A stretch of DNA of 64,000 nt, from NCBI RefSeq assembly GCF_000015165.1, contig NC_009485.1:310001-374000 (forward strand), read 5' to 3'. Position 1 is the first letter of the stretch; every line of letters begins with the position of its first letter. Of this stretch, positions 1-8,291 are shown piece by piece. Position numbers and translations under genes: made by a program. The notes below the pieces were generated by a model. It was not told the origin of the DNA. It was given only the letters and a program-made list of their open reading frames with translations, and ran no database searches. Source of the DNA: Bradyrhizobium sp. BTAi1 (lineage in GTDB: Bacteria > Pseudomonadota > Alphaproteobacteria > Rhizobiales > Xanthobacteraceae).

Positions 1-142
1 CGCACCAGGGAGCCCAGAAGTCGATGAGAACCGGCTGACGCTTCGATTCTTCGATGACATCCTTAACGAAGCTCTGCGTCGTGGTGTCCTTGATCAGATC
101 CGGCACCTGTGCCGTTCCGCCGCCCTGCTCAACAATGGTCAC
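1..142 (-). CDS. trxA: Thioredoxin-domain protein, N-terminal part only (continues beyond the left edge)
   Basis: Read on the minus strand from a GTG at 142, the first 47 codons give a short acidic leader followed by VLIDFWAPWC. That is the beta strand and the first active-site Cys of a thioredoxin fold (WC-x-x-C); the second Cys lies outside the window. A GAGGG ribosome site sits about 8 bases upstream of the GTG. The N-terminal extension before the fold is longer than in classical small thioredoxins, so a YbbN-type co-chaperone (thioredoxin plus TPR) is as likely as a plain thioredoxin; the missing C-terminus would decide. Role by family: cytoplasmic dithiol-disulfide exchange or chaperone assistance. 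Confidence 0.8.
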   Translation of the reverse strand, partial: MTIVEQGGGTAQVPDLIKDTTTQSFVKDVIEESKRQPVLIDFWAPWC

Positions 143-427
143 GGGAATCCCTCGTCCGAAAATGCTGGGATGGCCGGCCGGCCGGAACCGGCCGCCGCCG
201 TGCCTCAATACACGGTTTCCTCCGCTTTAAGTGGCGGTCCTCCCGGAAATTTCAATCTGCTCATGCCCGAACCCGCCAATTGCTCGGTTTCGATCGCTGG
301 GGCGCCCTGGACGTAAAAAACGATACTGTTCCACGACGAAAGCTGTCGCAGACCTGTTGCATTCGTCCGCGGCTTTTGGCATAGGTCTGCCCGTCGCTGG
401 CGGCCACGCCGCCCAGTGGTCACGGAT

Positions 428-502
<75 letters not shown>

Positions 503-556
503 AATATCTCGCTCCGCGATCGCTTCTTCCTCACAGCACGGCCGATCATCTGGATG

Positions 557-575
557 TGATCACGAAAGGTGATCA
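557..575. repeat. Short inverted repeat at the 3' end of the caspase-fold gene
   Basis: TGATCAC (557-563) and GTGATCA (569-575) flank a 5-base loop, and the right arm contains the stop codon of the minus-strand gene ending at 573. No T-run follows on either strand, so it is a weak candidate for a terminator or an mRNA 3' end. Confidence 0.35.
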
Positions 576-1991
576 TTTGGCTGCCTGGGATCTGCCCCAG
601 GCCGCGAATGCATCGGCAAACACCCTGTCCCCGCTCGGACCTTTGCCGATCGCCAGGATACCGCGGCGCTGGCTGGCATAGACGAGCGGAATATCGAACC
701 ATTCGCGACCAGCCAGGAGCTCCTCGTTGCGTGCGCGATCGGCCTCGACGTTGGACAGGCCGACGAGGAACGATCCCTCGGTGATCTTCACGGCGAGCCC
801 CGCCAGCGGCGTCCCGCGCGCCTGCTCGCTCGTCTTCATCAGCATCCCAGGAACGTTGCTGATCGCACCGCCGACGAATTCGGGTGCCGGCTTGAAGGTG
901 AGCTCGGCGACGTGGCTGGCCGGCAGGGTCGGATCGTCGTTGCGCCGCAGCTGCAGGCTCACTTTCAGTTTGCGCTCGGGAATATCGATCTCGGCGCGGA
1001 TCGCCGCCGTGTCTGCTCCCGATTGCGCGCTCTTGACGGTCTCTATTCGCCAGACGACCGAGCCGGAATAGCGCTTGCCCCGGGGCTCCGAAACGTCCTC
1101 GTCATACAGCACGGCGAGGCCGGGCGTCCTTGCATCGGCTGCCACGGCTGACGCGGCGGGGCGCGGCGGAGCGGGGGCCTGGCTGGCGACCGGGCTCGCC
1201 GGCTTGGCCGCGGCCGGGCTGAGCTGGGCACCACCGTCGAGCAGGGTGAACATCACGAAGGGCTGCTGCGCGCCGCTCGTGGCGCGCTGCACCGCCATGT
1301 TGGTCTGGTTGAAGATGTCGATCAGGCGTGGGCCGGGCTGCTGGAGCACGTCCGCAAGTGCGGCCGTGAACGCGCTGTGCCCGTCCGGGCCGCGCTGGCC
1401 GATGGTCCCCGCTTGCGCGGCAAAGGACAGCACGGTCCGCGCGGGCATGCCGACCGGGACGAGGCCCGCGGCCAGTCCGGCGATGCCGCGCGCAGCGAAT
1501 GGATTGGCGCGGAATGCATCGAGGATGACGACGTTCTGTCGGCCGCTCGGCCCGTCCAGTTCGCGCAGGATCGCGCCGAGGTCGCGCAACTCGGTGGCCA
1601 AGTCGTCAGCCTTAGCCGGCGCCGCATCGACCGGAACGAGGTAGCTGGTGCCGTTGAGATTGAGCCCGTAGCCGGCGTAGTAGATCAGCGCGAGGTCGGC
1701 ATCAGCAATCCGCCCTTTGAACTCGGCCAGCGCGCGGTCAAAACCCTTTCTGTCGAGGTCGATCTGGGCAGCGCCGCCGCTCAAGGTGAAGCCGAGCCGC
1801 GTGAGCCTGTCGGCCAGCAGCCGGGCATCGGTCGCAGGCTCGTCCAGCAGCGGCGCATGTTCGTGAATGGAATTGCCGATCACCAGCGCCACGCGCTTGT
1901 CGGCCGCCGCCGGCTCCGCAGCGGTGAACATCGCGATGACGATGATGATTGCGGACCACAGCTGTGTGCCTCGGCCGCTGAGCCCATGCAT
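573..1991 (-). CDS. Secreted caspase-fold (peptidase C14) protein lacking both catalytic residues
   Basis: The 472-residue product has a hydrophobic signal segment (about residues 10-30) and then a caspase p20-like fold: VALVIGN near 34-40, a predicted strand ending in YYAGYG (104-109) and VVILDAFRANP (154-164). Active members have His in the first motif (YAGHG) and Cys in the second (DACR). Here these positions are Tyr108 and Phe160, so cysteine-peptidase activity is not expected. A Pro/Ala-rich linker (about 275-305) leads to a C-terminal domain I do not recognise (about 305-472). The start has an AGGAGA site about 9 bases upstream. Likely an exported pseudo-orthocaspase with a binding or scaffold role; that role is inference. 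It lies downstream of pncB on the same strand, with about 110 bases between. Confidence 0.85.
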   Translation of the reverse strand: MHGLSGRGTQLWSAIIIVIAMFTAAEPAAADKRVALVIGNSIHEHAPLLDEPATDARLLADRLTRLGFTLSGGAAQIDLDRKGFDRALAEFKGRIADADLALIYYAGYGLNLNGTSYLVPVDAAPAKADDLATELRDLGAILRELDGPSGRQNVVILDAFRANPFAARGIAGLAAGLVPVGMPARTVLSFAAQAGTIGQRGPDGHSAFTAALADVLQQPGPRLIDIFNQTNMAVQRATSGAQQPFVMFTLLDGGAQLSPAAAKPASPVASQAPAPPRPAASAVAADARTPGLAVLYDEDVSEPRGKRYSGSVVWRIETVKSAQSGADTAAIRAEIDIPERKLKVSLQLRRNDDPTLPASHVAELTFKPAPEFVGGAISNVPGMLMKTSEQARGTPLAGLAVKITEGSFLVGLSNVEADRARNEELLAGREWFDIPLVYASQRRGILAIGKGPSGDRVFADAFAAWGRSQAAK

Positions 1992-2104
1992 GACGACAAT
2001 CTCCTGCCACCGGTTTTGACCTGCTCGCCCGCTGATTTTACCGCAAGCTGAACAAAACCGGAACAGGAATCATCTGGCACCCGCGCGACATTGCGCTCAG
2101 CGGT

Positions 2105-3409
2105 TCAGACGACCACGGGCGTCCGCACCCGGCCGGCATCGCCGAACACGCGCAGGTAACGGGCGATCTCTGCGGGATCGCCGGTCGCCTTCTCCGGGTT
2201 GTCGGACAGTTTTACCGCGGGCTGGCCGTCGACTGACGTGACCTTGCAGACCAGCGAAATCGGGTCGAGATCGACCGAGCCGTCCGGCGCGCAGCCGACG
2301 AAGTCGTTGGTCAGGTTGGTACCCCAGCCGAATGACAGCCGCACCCGGTCGGAGAAGCGATGATGGATCTGCTCGATCGATTCGACATCCATCGCATCGG
2401 AGAACACCAAGAGCTTCTGCTTGGGATCGCGGCCCTTCGACTTCCACCAGGCGATGATCTCCTCGCCGGCCTCGATCGGTGGCGCGCTGTCGGGACGGAA
2501 GCCGGTCCAGTCGGCAACCCAGTCCGGCGCATCGCGCAAGAAGGCCTTGGTACCGAACGCGTCGGGCAATGCGATCAGGAGGTTGCCGGCATAGGTCTGC
2601 CGCCATTGGTCGAGAATCCGGTACGGCGCAAAGCGCAGCTCGTCGTCATCCCTGGCGAGCGCGGCCGCGACCATCGGCAGCTCATGGGCGTTGGTGCCGA
2701 TCGCTTCGAGATCATTGTCCATCGCCAGCAGGACGTTCGAGGTGCCGGTGAAGGATGGGCCCAGGCCTTCCTTGACGGCCTCGACACACCAGCGCTGCCA
2801 CAGGAAGCCGTGGCGGCGGCGGGTGCCGAAATCCGACAGCCGCAGCCCCTCCAGTCTGCGCAGCCGCTCGACCTTGGCCCACAGCTTGGCCTTGGCGCGC
2901 GCGAACAGCACGTCGAGCGCGAAACGACCCTGGCCCTTCATCGCCTGCCGGGAGCGCAGCTCGTTGACGATGGCCAGCGCCGGGATCTCCCACATCGTGG
3001 TGTGGGTCCACGGCCCGTGGAAATGCAACTCATACTGGCCGTCGGCCTTGTGCAGCTCGTAATCGGGCAGGCGGAAATGGGCGAGCCAGGCCAGGAAGTC
3101 CGGCGAGAACATGTGGGTCTTGCCGTAGAAAGTGTTGCCGGCCAGCCAGATCAGCTCCTTCTTGGTGAAGCGGATGGTGCGGGCGTGGTCGAGCTGCGCG
3201 CGCAGCTCACCCTCGTCGATGACGTCGCCCAGCCGCACGCGCTTGGTGCGGTTGATCACCGAAAAGGTCACCTTCTGATCCGGGTAGAATTCCCGAATCA
3301 TCTGGAGCATCAGCAGCTTATAAAAATCGGTGTCGAGCAGGCTGCGCACGATCGGATCGAGGCGCCAGCCGTGATTATAGGTTCTGCTCGCGATATCTGT
3401 GACGGTCAT
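2105..3409 (-). CDS. pncB: Nicotinate phosphoribosyltransferase
   Basis: The product (434 residues) makes nicotinate mononucleotide from nicotinate and PRPP, the entry step of the Preiss-Handler NAD salvage pathway, in the cytoplasm. It carries the NAPRTase landmarks: [13 protein letters not shown] near residues 24-36, [21 protein letters not shown] near 130-150, [11 protein letters not shown] near 193-203 with the residues that surround the active-site His, [10 protein letters not shown], and a C-terminal FSDAMDV...[10 protein letters not shown] phosphate-binding segment. The length fits the family. It stands alone, followed on the same strand by the caspase-fold gene. The opposite-strand frame over the same bases is a codon-bias shadow. 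Confidence 0.95.
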   Translation of the reverse strand: MTVTDIASRTYNHGWRLDPIVRSLLDTDFYKLLMLQMIREFYPDQKVTFSVINRTKRVRLGDVIDEGELRAQLDHARTIRFTKKELIWLAGNTFYGKTHMFSPDFLAWLAHFRLPDYELHKADGQYELHFHGPWTHTTMWEIPALAIVNELRSRQAMKGQGRFALDVLFARAKAKLWAKVERLRRLEGLRLSDFGTRRRHGFLWQRWCVEAVKEGLGPSFTGTSNVLLAMDNDLEAIGTNAHELPMVAAALARDDDELRFAPYRILDQWRQTYAGNLLIALPDAFGTKAFLRDAPDWVADWTGFRPDSAPPIEAGEEIIAWWKSKGRDPKQKLLVFSDAMDVESIEQIHHRFSDRVRLSFGWGTNLTNDFVGCAPDGSVDLDPISLVCKVTSVDGQPAVKLSDNPEKATGDPAEIARYLRVFGDAGRVRTPVVV

Positions 3410-3507
3410 GCGAAAATTCTACAGCGCTGGTTGAAAACCCGCCACTGGGCTTTGCCGCCGACGGCGGCTCCGGCCCATGGCAGTGCTTGGTCTGAAGCAG
3501 GCGTGCT

Positions 3508-4854
3508 TTAGTGACGCGCCAGCAGTGGCAGGCCGGGATCGAAGGCCAGCGCCGCCTCGGCCCATTTGGCGACGCGCAGAACATGGAGGTCGTTGCGGTA
3601 GACGCCGGCGATCTGCACGCCCAGCGGCAGGCCGTGCCGGCCGAATCCTGCCGGCAGCGACACCGCGGGCGCGCCGACGAACGTCCAGGGGGCGCAATAT
3701 TCGGCGTCGCCGGTCCAGTCGAGGCCATGCGGGGCTTCGCCGAAGGCCGGCAAGGTGAGCACGGCGTCGAAGCCGCCGAGCTCGGTGGCGAGGGCGTGCT
3801 GCCGTTCGGCCTGCGCCGCCTTGGCGGTCAGATACTCCATCGCCGTCTTGCTCCGCCCGCTCGCGACATGCGCCTTCATCACGTCGCTGACGCGGTCGGG
3901 GAAGCGTGCGATCAGATCGGAGAAGATCGTCGTCGCCTCGCTCAGCATGATCGTATTGATCGCATCCCAATGCGCCGCGTCGAGCGCGGGCAGGGCGATC
4001 TCCTCGACCACCGCGCCGGCGCTGCGCAGTCGCTCGACGGCAGCCTCGAACACCGCCTTCTGCTCAGGCTCGGCGAGCTCCCATTTGGCAAAGCGCACGA
4101 CCGCGAGCCGTGGACTCGCCAGCGGACGGAGGCCGTGGGCGATGTCGACGGTAAAACCGGGCAGCGGGCGGCCGTGGGGATCATCGTCGCTGCGTCCCGC
4201 CAGCAGCGACAGTGCCAGCGCCACGTCATCGACGCGGCGGGCGAAGAAGCCGACATGATCCAGCGACGGGCTGAGCGGATGCACGCCGACGCGCGGGATC
4301 GCGCCGAAGCTCGGCTTGAAGCCGACGACGCCGTTGAAGGCCGCCGGGCGGATGACCGATCCCAGGGTCTGCGTGCCCAAGGCCAGCGGCACCAGCCCCG
4401 CTGCCACGGCGGCCGCCGAGCCCGAGGATGAGCCGCCGGGGGTATGCGCCGGGTTCCATGGATTGACCGTCGGCCCGGGATGACGCCAGGCGAATTCCGT
4501 CGAGACGGTCTTGCCGAAAATCGTTGCGCCGAGATTGCGCAGCCGCGCGACCACCCAGGCATCCGCGGCCGGCACATGATCCCGGTAGATCGGCGAGCCA
4601 TTGCTGGTCGGCATGTCCGAGGTGGCGATGATGTCCTTGACCGCAACCGGAATTCCGCCGAGCGGACCATTTTTCGCGGACACATCCTTCGGCAGATATT
4701 CGAACGACTTCAGCCGCGCCTCGATCGCCTCGGTGCGCTTCAGGCAGTCTGCACCATAGCTCTCCGCTGCTTGCGGATCGGCTGCGAACTGTCGCAACAA
4801 ATCGAGGACGCCGGCGCCGGCCTGCGGTGGCGGCAGAATGAACGCATCTGACAT
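3508..4854 (-). CDS. Amidase (amidase-signature family)
   Basis: The 448-residue protein shows the Ser-cisSer-Lys triad of the amidase-signature family. Lys73 is in IPVAVKDI, the glycine/serine-rich loop is PGGSSSGSAAAVAAG (about 139-153), and the nucleophile is Ser166 in TQTLGSVIRPAAFNG. The usual aspartate of the ..DTGGSIR.. motif is replaced (QTLGSVIR). Substrate cannot be read from sequence; relatives hydrolyse amides such as allophanate, indoleacetamide or nitrile-derived amides. A GatA role is unlikely because no gatB or gatC lies nearby. It is followed after about 100 bases by pncB on the same strand, which would fit nicotinamide-type deamidation, but that is speculation. Confidence 0.88.
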   Translation of the reverse strand: MSDAFILPPPQAGAGVLDLLRQFAADPQAAESYGADCLKRTEAIEARLKSFEYLPKDVSAKNGPLGGIPVAVKDIIATSDMPTSNGSPIYRDHVPAADAWVVARLRNLGATIFGKTVSTEFAWRHPGPTVNPWNPAHTPGGSSSGSAAAVAAGLVPLALGTQTLGSVIRPAAFNGVVGFKPSFGAIPRVGVHPLSPSLDHVGFFARRVDDVALALSLLAGRSDDDPHGRPLPGFTVDIAHGLRPLASPRLAVVRFAKWELAEPEQKAVFEAAVERLRSAGAVVEEIALPALDAAHWDAINTIMLSEATTIFSDLIARFPDRVSDVMKAHVASGRSKTAMEYLTAKAAQAERQHALATELGGFDAVLTLPAFGEAPHGLDWTGDAEYCAPWTFVGAPAVSLPAGFGRHGLPLGVQIAGVYRNDLHVLRVAKWAEAALAFDPGLPLLARH

Positions 4855-5183
4855 CGACGGTCCTGTTTTCGAGACATCTCTTTGCCGCGCGGTGAACGGT
4901 CGCAGCCCTTCGCTGATGTGTTCCGATCCTATCGGCTGTTCGATCTCGCGCCAATCGCGCTGCCGATCGGTACGTATGAATACAGCGCATGTCGGCGTGC
5001 AAAGTTCGCGTGCTGCGGCGCGCCGTCAGTCTCGCGCGAGCTGGGCCGTAATCCGCTTCTCACGCGCTCAGGATGTGCTACCATTTTCGTGTCGGACCAC
5101 CGATGTGGCCGGCCAAAGGACGTCTTCAAATACGTTCCGATAAGTAGACGCGGCCATCCGAGCTGCCTCATGGGAGTGAAGCG
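4855..5183. other. Divergent intergenic region, amidase / sugar dehydrogenase
   Basis: About 330 bases without a supported gene. The region must hold promoters for both divergent genes. I see no clear operator. A GGGAG ribosome site precedes the plus-strand start at 5184. Confidence 0.5.
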
Positions 5184-6461
5184 ATGACATCGGCTTTTCA
5201 CCGAAGCATTCTTGCGCTTGCTACAATTGGTCTTCTCGCCGGCACCAGCATCGCCGGCGCGCAGCAGCAATCCGACCAGGGTAAGGGTCTGAAGAAATAC
5301 GAATCCGGCACCAAGGAGTTCTGGACGCATCCGCCGGATGACTGGTTCCTCGGCGACGAGACCGAGGCGCAGAAGGGGCTCGCGCCGCCGTCCGGTCCGC
5401 CGACCGGCGCGTCGGACGCGGAGCTCGCCAAGATCGTCAAGCAGGTCAAGCTGCCGGACGGCTTCAAGATGGAAGTCTGGGCCTCGGGCGTGCTGGCCGC
5501 GCGGCAGATGGCGTGGGGCGACAAGGGCACGCTGTTCGTCGGCTCATTCGGTCTCGGCAACGTCTATGCGATCAGCGACAAGGGCGGCAAGCGCGAGGTC
5601 AAGACGGTCCTCAAGGGCCTGAACATGCCGACCGGCCTCGCCTTCCAGGACGGCAATCTCTACGTCATCGCCGTCGACAAGCTCATCAAATACGAGAATG
5701 CCGAGGCCAATCTCGACAATCTCGGCCAGGGCAAGGTGGTCTATGACGACATGCCCTCTTATGCCGCGCATGGCTGGAAATACATCGCGGTCGACAAAGA
5801 GGGCTGGTTCTATATTCCGTTCGGACCGCCCTTCAATATCGGCATTCCGCCGACATCCGTGTCGCAGATCCGACGCGTCGATCCGCGCACCGGCAATGCC
5901 GAGATCTGGGCGCTCGGCGTGCGCAACAGCGTCGGCGGCGACGTCGATCCGCGCACCGGCCGCTATTGGTTCACCGAGAATGCGCGTGATTGGGTCAGCG
6001 ACGACCTGCCGAGCGACAAGCTCAACATGATCTCGAAGATCGGCGAGCATTTCGGCTATCCCTATTGTCACCAGGGTGACATGCCGGATCCGAAATTTGC
6101 GATGGGCCACAAATGCTCGGAGTTCACGCCGCCGGTGCTGAACCTAGGTGCTCACGTCGCGCCGCTCGGAATGAAGTTCTATACCGGTGACCAGTTCCCC
6201 GCCGAGTACAAGAACAACATTCTCATCGCCGAGCACGGCTCCTGGAACCGGCACAAGTACCAGGGCGCCCGGATCATGCGCGTGATCGTCGGCCCCGACG
6301 GCAAGGATGCCAAGCAGGAGGTGTTCGCCTCCGGTTGGATCGAGGGCGATCAGGGCTATCTCGGCCGTCCCGATGACATCATCCTCGCCAAGGACGGCTC
6401 GATCCTGGTGGCGGACGACTGGGCCGGCGCGATCTATCGCATCAGCTACGAGAAGAAGTGA
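5184..6461 (+). CDS. Periplasmic PQQ-type sugar (sorbosone-like) dehydrogenase
   Basis: The product (425 residues) begins with a signal peptide ending near AGTSIAGAQQ and then forms the six-bladed beta-propeller typical of the soluble glucose/sorbosone dehydrogenase family. Blade-like segments include LPDGFKMEVWASGV, MPTGLAFQDGNLYV, SQIRRVDPRTG followed by WALGVRNSVGG, and IAEHGSWNRHKYQG near the C-terminus. By family it oxidises aldoses or aldehydes in the periplasm and passes electrons to a cytochrome or quinone. A diheme cytochrome c gene 140 bases downstream is the natural partner. The start is set by GGGAG upstream of the ATG. No PQQ synthesis genes are in the window. The exact substrate and the use of PQQ are inferred. 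Confidence 0.88.
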   Translation: MTSAFHRSILALATIGLLAGTSIAGAQQQSDQGKGLKKYESGTKEFWTHPPDDWFLGDETEAQKGLAPPSGPPTGASDAELAKIVKQVKLPDGFKMEVWASGVLAARQMAWGDKGTLFVGSFGLGNVYAISDKGGKREVKTVLKGLNMPTGLAFQDGNLYVIAVDKLIKYENAEANLDNLGQGKVVYDDMPSYAAHGWKYIAVDKEGWFYIPFGPPFNIGIPPTSVSQIRRVDPRTGNAEIWALGVRNSVGGDVDPRTGRYWFTENARDWVSDDLPSDKLNMISKIGEHFGYPYCHQGDMPDPKFAMGHKCSEFTPPVLNLGAHVAPLGMKFYTGDQFPAEYKNNILIAEHGSWNRHKYQGARIMRVIVGPDGKDAKQEVFASGWIEGDQGYLGRPDDIILAKDGSILVADDWAGAIYRISYEKK

Positions 6462-6475
6462 GCTTTTGACCTGAT

Positions 6476-6511
6476 GGGGCTGCGCGCTGCCATGATGGCG
6501 GCCGCAGCCCC
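6476..6511 (+). terminator. GC-rich hairpin between sugar dehydrogenase and cytochrome c
   Basis: GGGGCTGCG (6476-6484) pairs perfectly with CGCAGCCCC (6503-6511), and the inner bases can extend the stem (GCTGCC with GGCGGC). It is followed by AACTATTTTC, a poor T-run. It may terminate or attenuate the upstream transcript, or protect its 3' end while the cytochrome is made from a longer message. Confidence 0.55.
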
Positions 6512-6603
6512 AACTATTTTCGGTCCGCTGCGTTGATCGCAGCGCGTTGCGCGAAACCAGGTTCTGTCCGCGCAGACGAAGCGGGCCATTCGGAGGATTT
6601 GAA

Positions 6604-7185
6604 ATGCGTCATGGTGTTGTCGCCGGCGGAGCGCTGGCCCTGGCCCTGATGAGCGTGTCCGTTCAGGCGGCCGATCTCGAAGCCGGAAAGGCCAAGGCGG
6701 AGCTCTGCGCCGGCTGTCACGGCGAGAACGGCGTCTCGCAGACCGAGAACATTCCTTCGCTGGCCGGCCAGCAGGATCAGTTCGTTCAATGGCAATTGGT
6801 GTTCTTTCGCGCGGGCACCCGCAAGAACGAGGCGATGAAGCCGATCGTCGATCAGCTCACCAATGAGGACATCCGCAATCTCGGCGCCTATTTCGCATCG
6901 CTCACGCCCGCCAAGGCGCCGCCCGACAATGATCCGGACCTCTCCAGGAAGGGCGCCGAAGCCGCCGCCGGCCGCCGCTGCGCCTCATGCCATCTCGACA
7001 GCTATGCCGGCACCAAGGGCGTCGCCCGGCTTGCCGGCCAGCGCGAGGAATATCTGGTCAAGGCGCTGCACGACTACAAAAGCGGCCAGCGCGTCGGCGG
7101 CAGCCAGGCTGCGATGACCGATGTCGCCTATCCCCTCAGCGCCGAGGAGATCACGGCGCTGGCGCATTATCTGGCGCATTTGTAG
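6604..7185 (+). CDS. Diheme cytochrome c (c4-like), periplasmic
   Basis: The 193-residue product has a signal peptide (about 1-21, ending SVQA) and two class I heme-binding motifs, CAGCH in the N-terminal half and CASCH in the C-terminal half. Each is followed by an Ile/Leu-Ala-Gly-Gln segment (SLAGQQ, RLAGQR), as in c4-type cytochromes. The start chosen has GGAGG seven bases upstream; an in-frame start farther upstream lacks one. Placed directly after a PQQ-type dehydrogenase, it most simply carries electrons from that enzyme to the respiratory chain (inference). Confidence 0.9.
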   Translation: MRHGVVAGGALALALMSVSVQAADLEAGKAKAELCAGCHGENGVSQTENIPSLAGQQDQFVQWQLVFFRAGTRKNEAMKPIVDQLTNEDIRNLGAYFASLTPAKAPPDNDPDLSRKGAEAAAGRRCASCHLDSYAGTKGVARLAGQREEYLVKALHDYKSGQRVGGSQAAMTDVAYPLSAEEITALAHYLAHL

Positions 7186-7250
7186 CCGGGGCCCCGCGAC
7201 ATAATCAGCTGTCGTCGCGGTCAGCTCCCGCGCGAGGCGGAGGATCGCAG

Positions 7251-8174
7251 CTATTGGCCCCGCAGCGCCTCGTACACCTTCAGCTGCGTGTAGGAGATGC
7301 GCAGCCGCGGCACCGGCACCTTGGCGGCATCGGCGCGGGCAACGAGATCGCCGATTACGTGATCCGCCTCGACCGGCAGGCCGGCGTGGAGGTCGCGGAA
7401 CATCGAAGCGGTCATCGGTGATCCCTCGGCGGTGATCATCCCCGAGACGCGCTGGAAGAACGCGCCGGCCGGCGCGTAGCCGGCGGCCGCCGCCGTGGCG
7501 CTGCATTCGTCGAGCATGCCGAGCAGGAAGTCCTTGCCGCCCGGCGCGGTCAGGATGACGCCGACCGGCGCCCGCATCAGCGTCGTGGACGCTGCCAGCG
7601 AGGCGAGGAACACCCACTTCTCCCACATGTCCTGCATGATGTGGTCGCTGGCCGATGCATTGAAGTTGCCGCGCGCGAAAACCTCGGAGATCGCGCGAAT
7701 GCGATCCGACGATCCGCCGTCGCGCTCGCCGAAGGTCAGGGACTGCATCGGCTGCAGCTGCACCACCTCGCGGCGTTCGTTCAAGGTCGCAGCGATCGCG
7801 CAGAGTCCGCCGAGCACCCGCTCGCGTCCGAATTTCGCATCCAGCACGTCGAGATGCTTCATGCCGTTGAGCAGCGGAATGATGCTGGTGTGAGGACCCA
7901 CCGCGGGCGCGAATGACGTGATCGCATCGTCCAGGTCGTAGGCCTTGCAGCTCAGCAGCACGACGTCGAAGGTCTGCTTGAGGCTGTCCGCCTGCACCGT
8001 CGGCGGGTTGGGCAAGGTCGCGTCACCGGCGGGGCTGCGAATCACCAGCCCGGCACTGGCGAGCTCGGCGGCGCGGCGCGGCCGGACCAGGAAGGTGACA
8101 TCGGCACCGGACTGCAGCAGCCGGCCGCCGAAATATCCGCCGATGGCACCGGCGCCGACGACGAGAATGCGCAT
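7251..8174 (-). CDS. panE: 2-dehydropantoate 2-reductase
   Basis: The product (307 residues) begins with the NADP-binding Rossmann motif VVGAGAIGGYFGGRL (residues 5-19). It continues with TFLVR and the conserved LLSCKAYDLDDAI, which places the catalytic lysine (CKAYD), then PLLNGMKHLD and, in the C-terminal helical domain, MWEKWVFLASLAA. By family it reduces ketopantoate to pantoate in pantothenate and CoA synthesis. Paralogs of this family are common and some act on other 2-oxoacids, so the pathway is probable rather than certain. AAGGA precedes the start. The neighbouring minus-strand genes do not belong to pantothenate synthesis. Confidence 0.85.
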   Translation of the reverse strand: MRILVVGAGAIGGYFGGRLLQSGADVTFLVRPRRAAELASAGLVIRSPAGDATLPNPPTVQADSLKQTFDVVLLSCKAYDLDDAITSFAPAVGPHTSIIPLLNGMKHLDVLDAKFGRERVLGGLCAIAATLNERREVVQLQPMQSLTFGERDGGSSDRIRAISEVFARGNFNASASDHIMQDMWEKWVFLASLAASTTLMRAPVGVILTAPGGKDFLLGMLDECSATAAAAGYAPAGAFFQRVSGMITAEGSPMTASMFRDLHAGLPVEADHVIGDLVARADAAKVPVPRLRISYTQLKVYEALRGQ

Positions 8175-8210
8175 GTGTGGATCCTTCTTTGAGCGGGGCG
8201 CATCATGCAG

Positions 8211-8290
8211 AAGCGAATGGCGAATGGCGAGTAGCGAATAGAGATGCCCTCCATTCCCTATTCGCTACTCGCCCTGCCATTCTATTCGCC
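8211..8290. repeat. Palindromic intergenic repeat, GAGTAGCGAATAG family (copy 1)
   Basis: GGCGAGTAGCGAATAG (8226-8241) and its exact complement (8258-8273) form a 16-bp stem with a 16-base loop. Further partial copies of GCGAATGG and TATTCGCC lie on each flank. It sits in the gap between panE and the SDR gene. A degenerate second copy lies at 44352-44432. Confidence 0.85.
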
Positions 8291-8291
8291 C

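Noticed and set aside
557..575. TGATCAC hairpin as an intrinsic terminator
   Set aside because: No T-run on either strand and a short stem; listed only as an inverted repeat.
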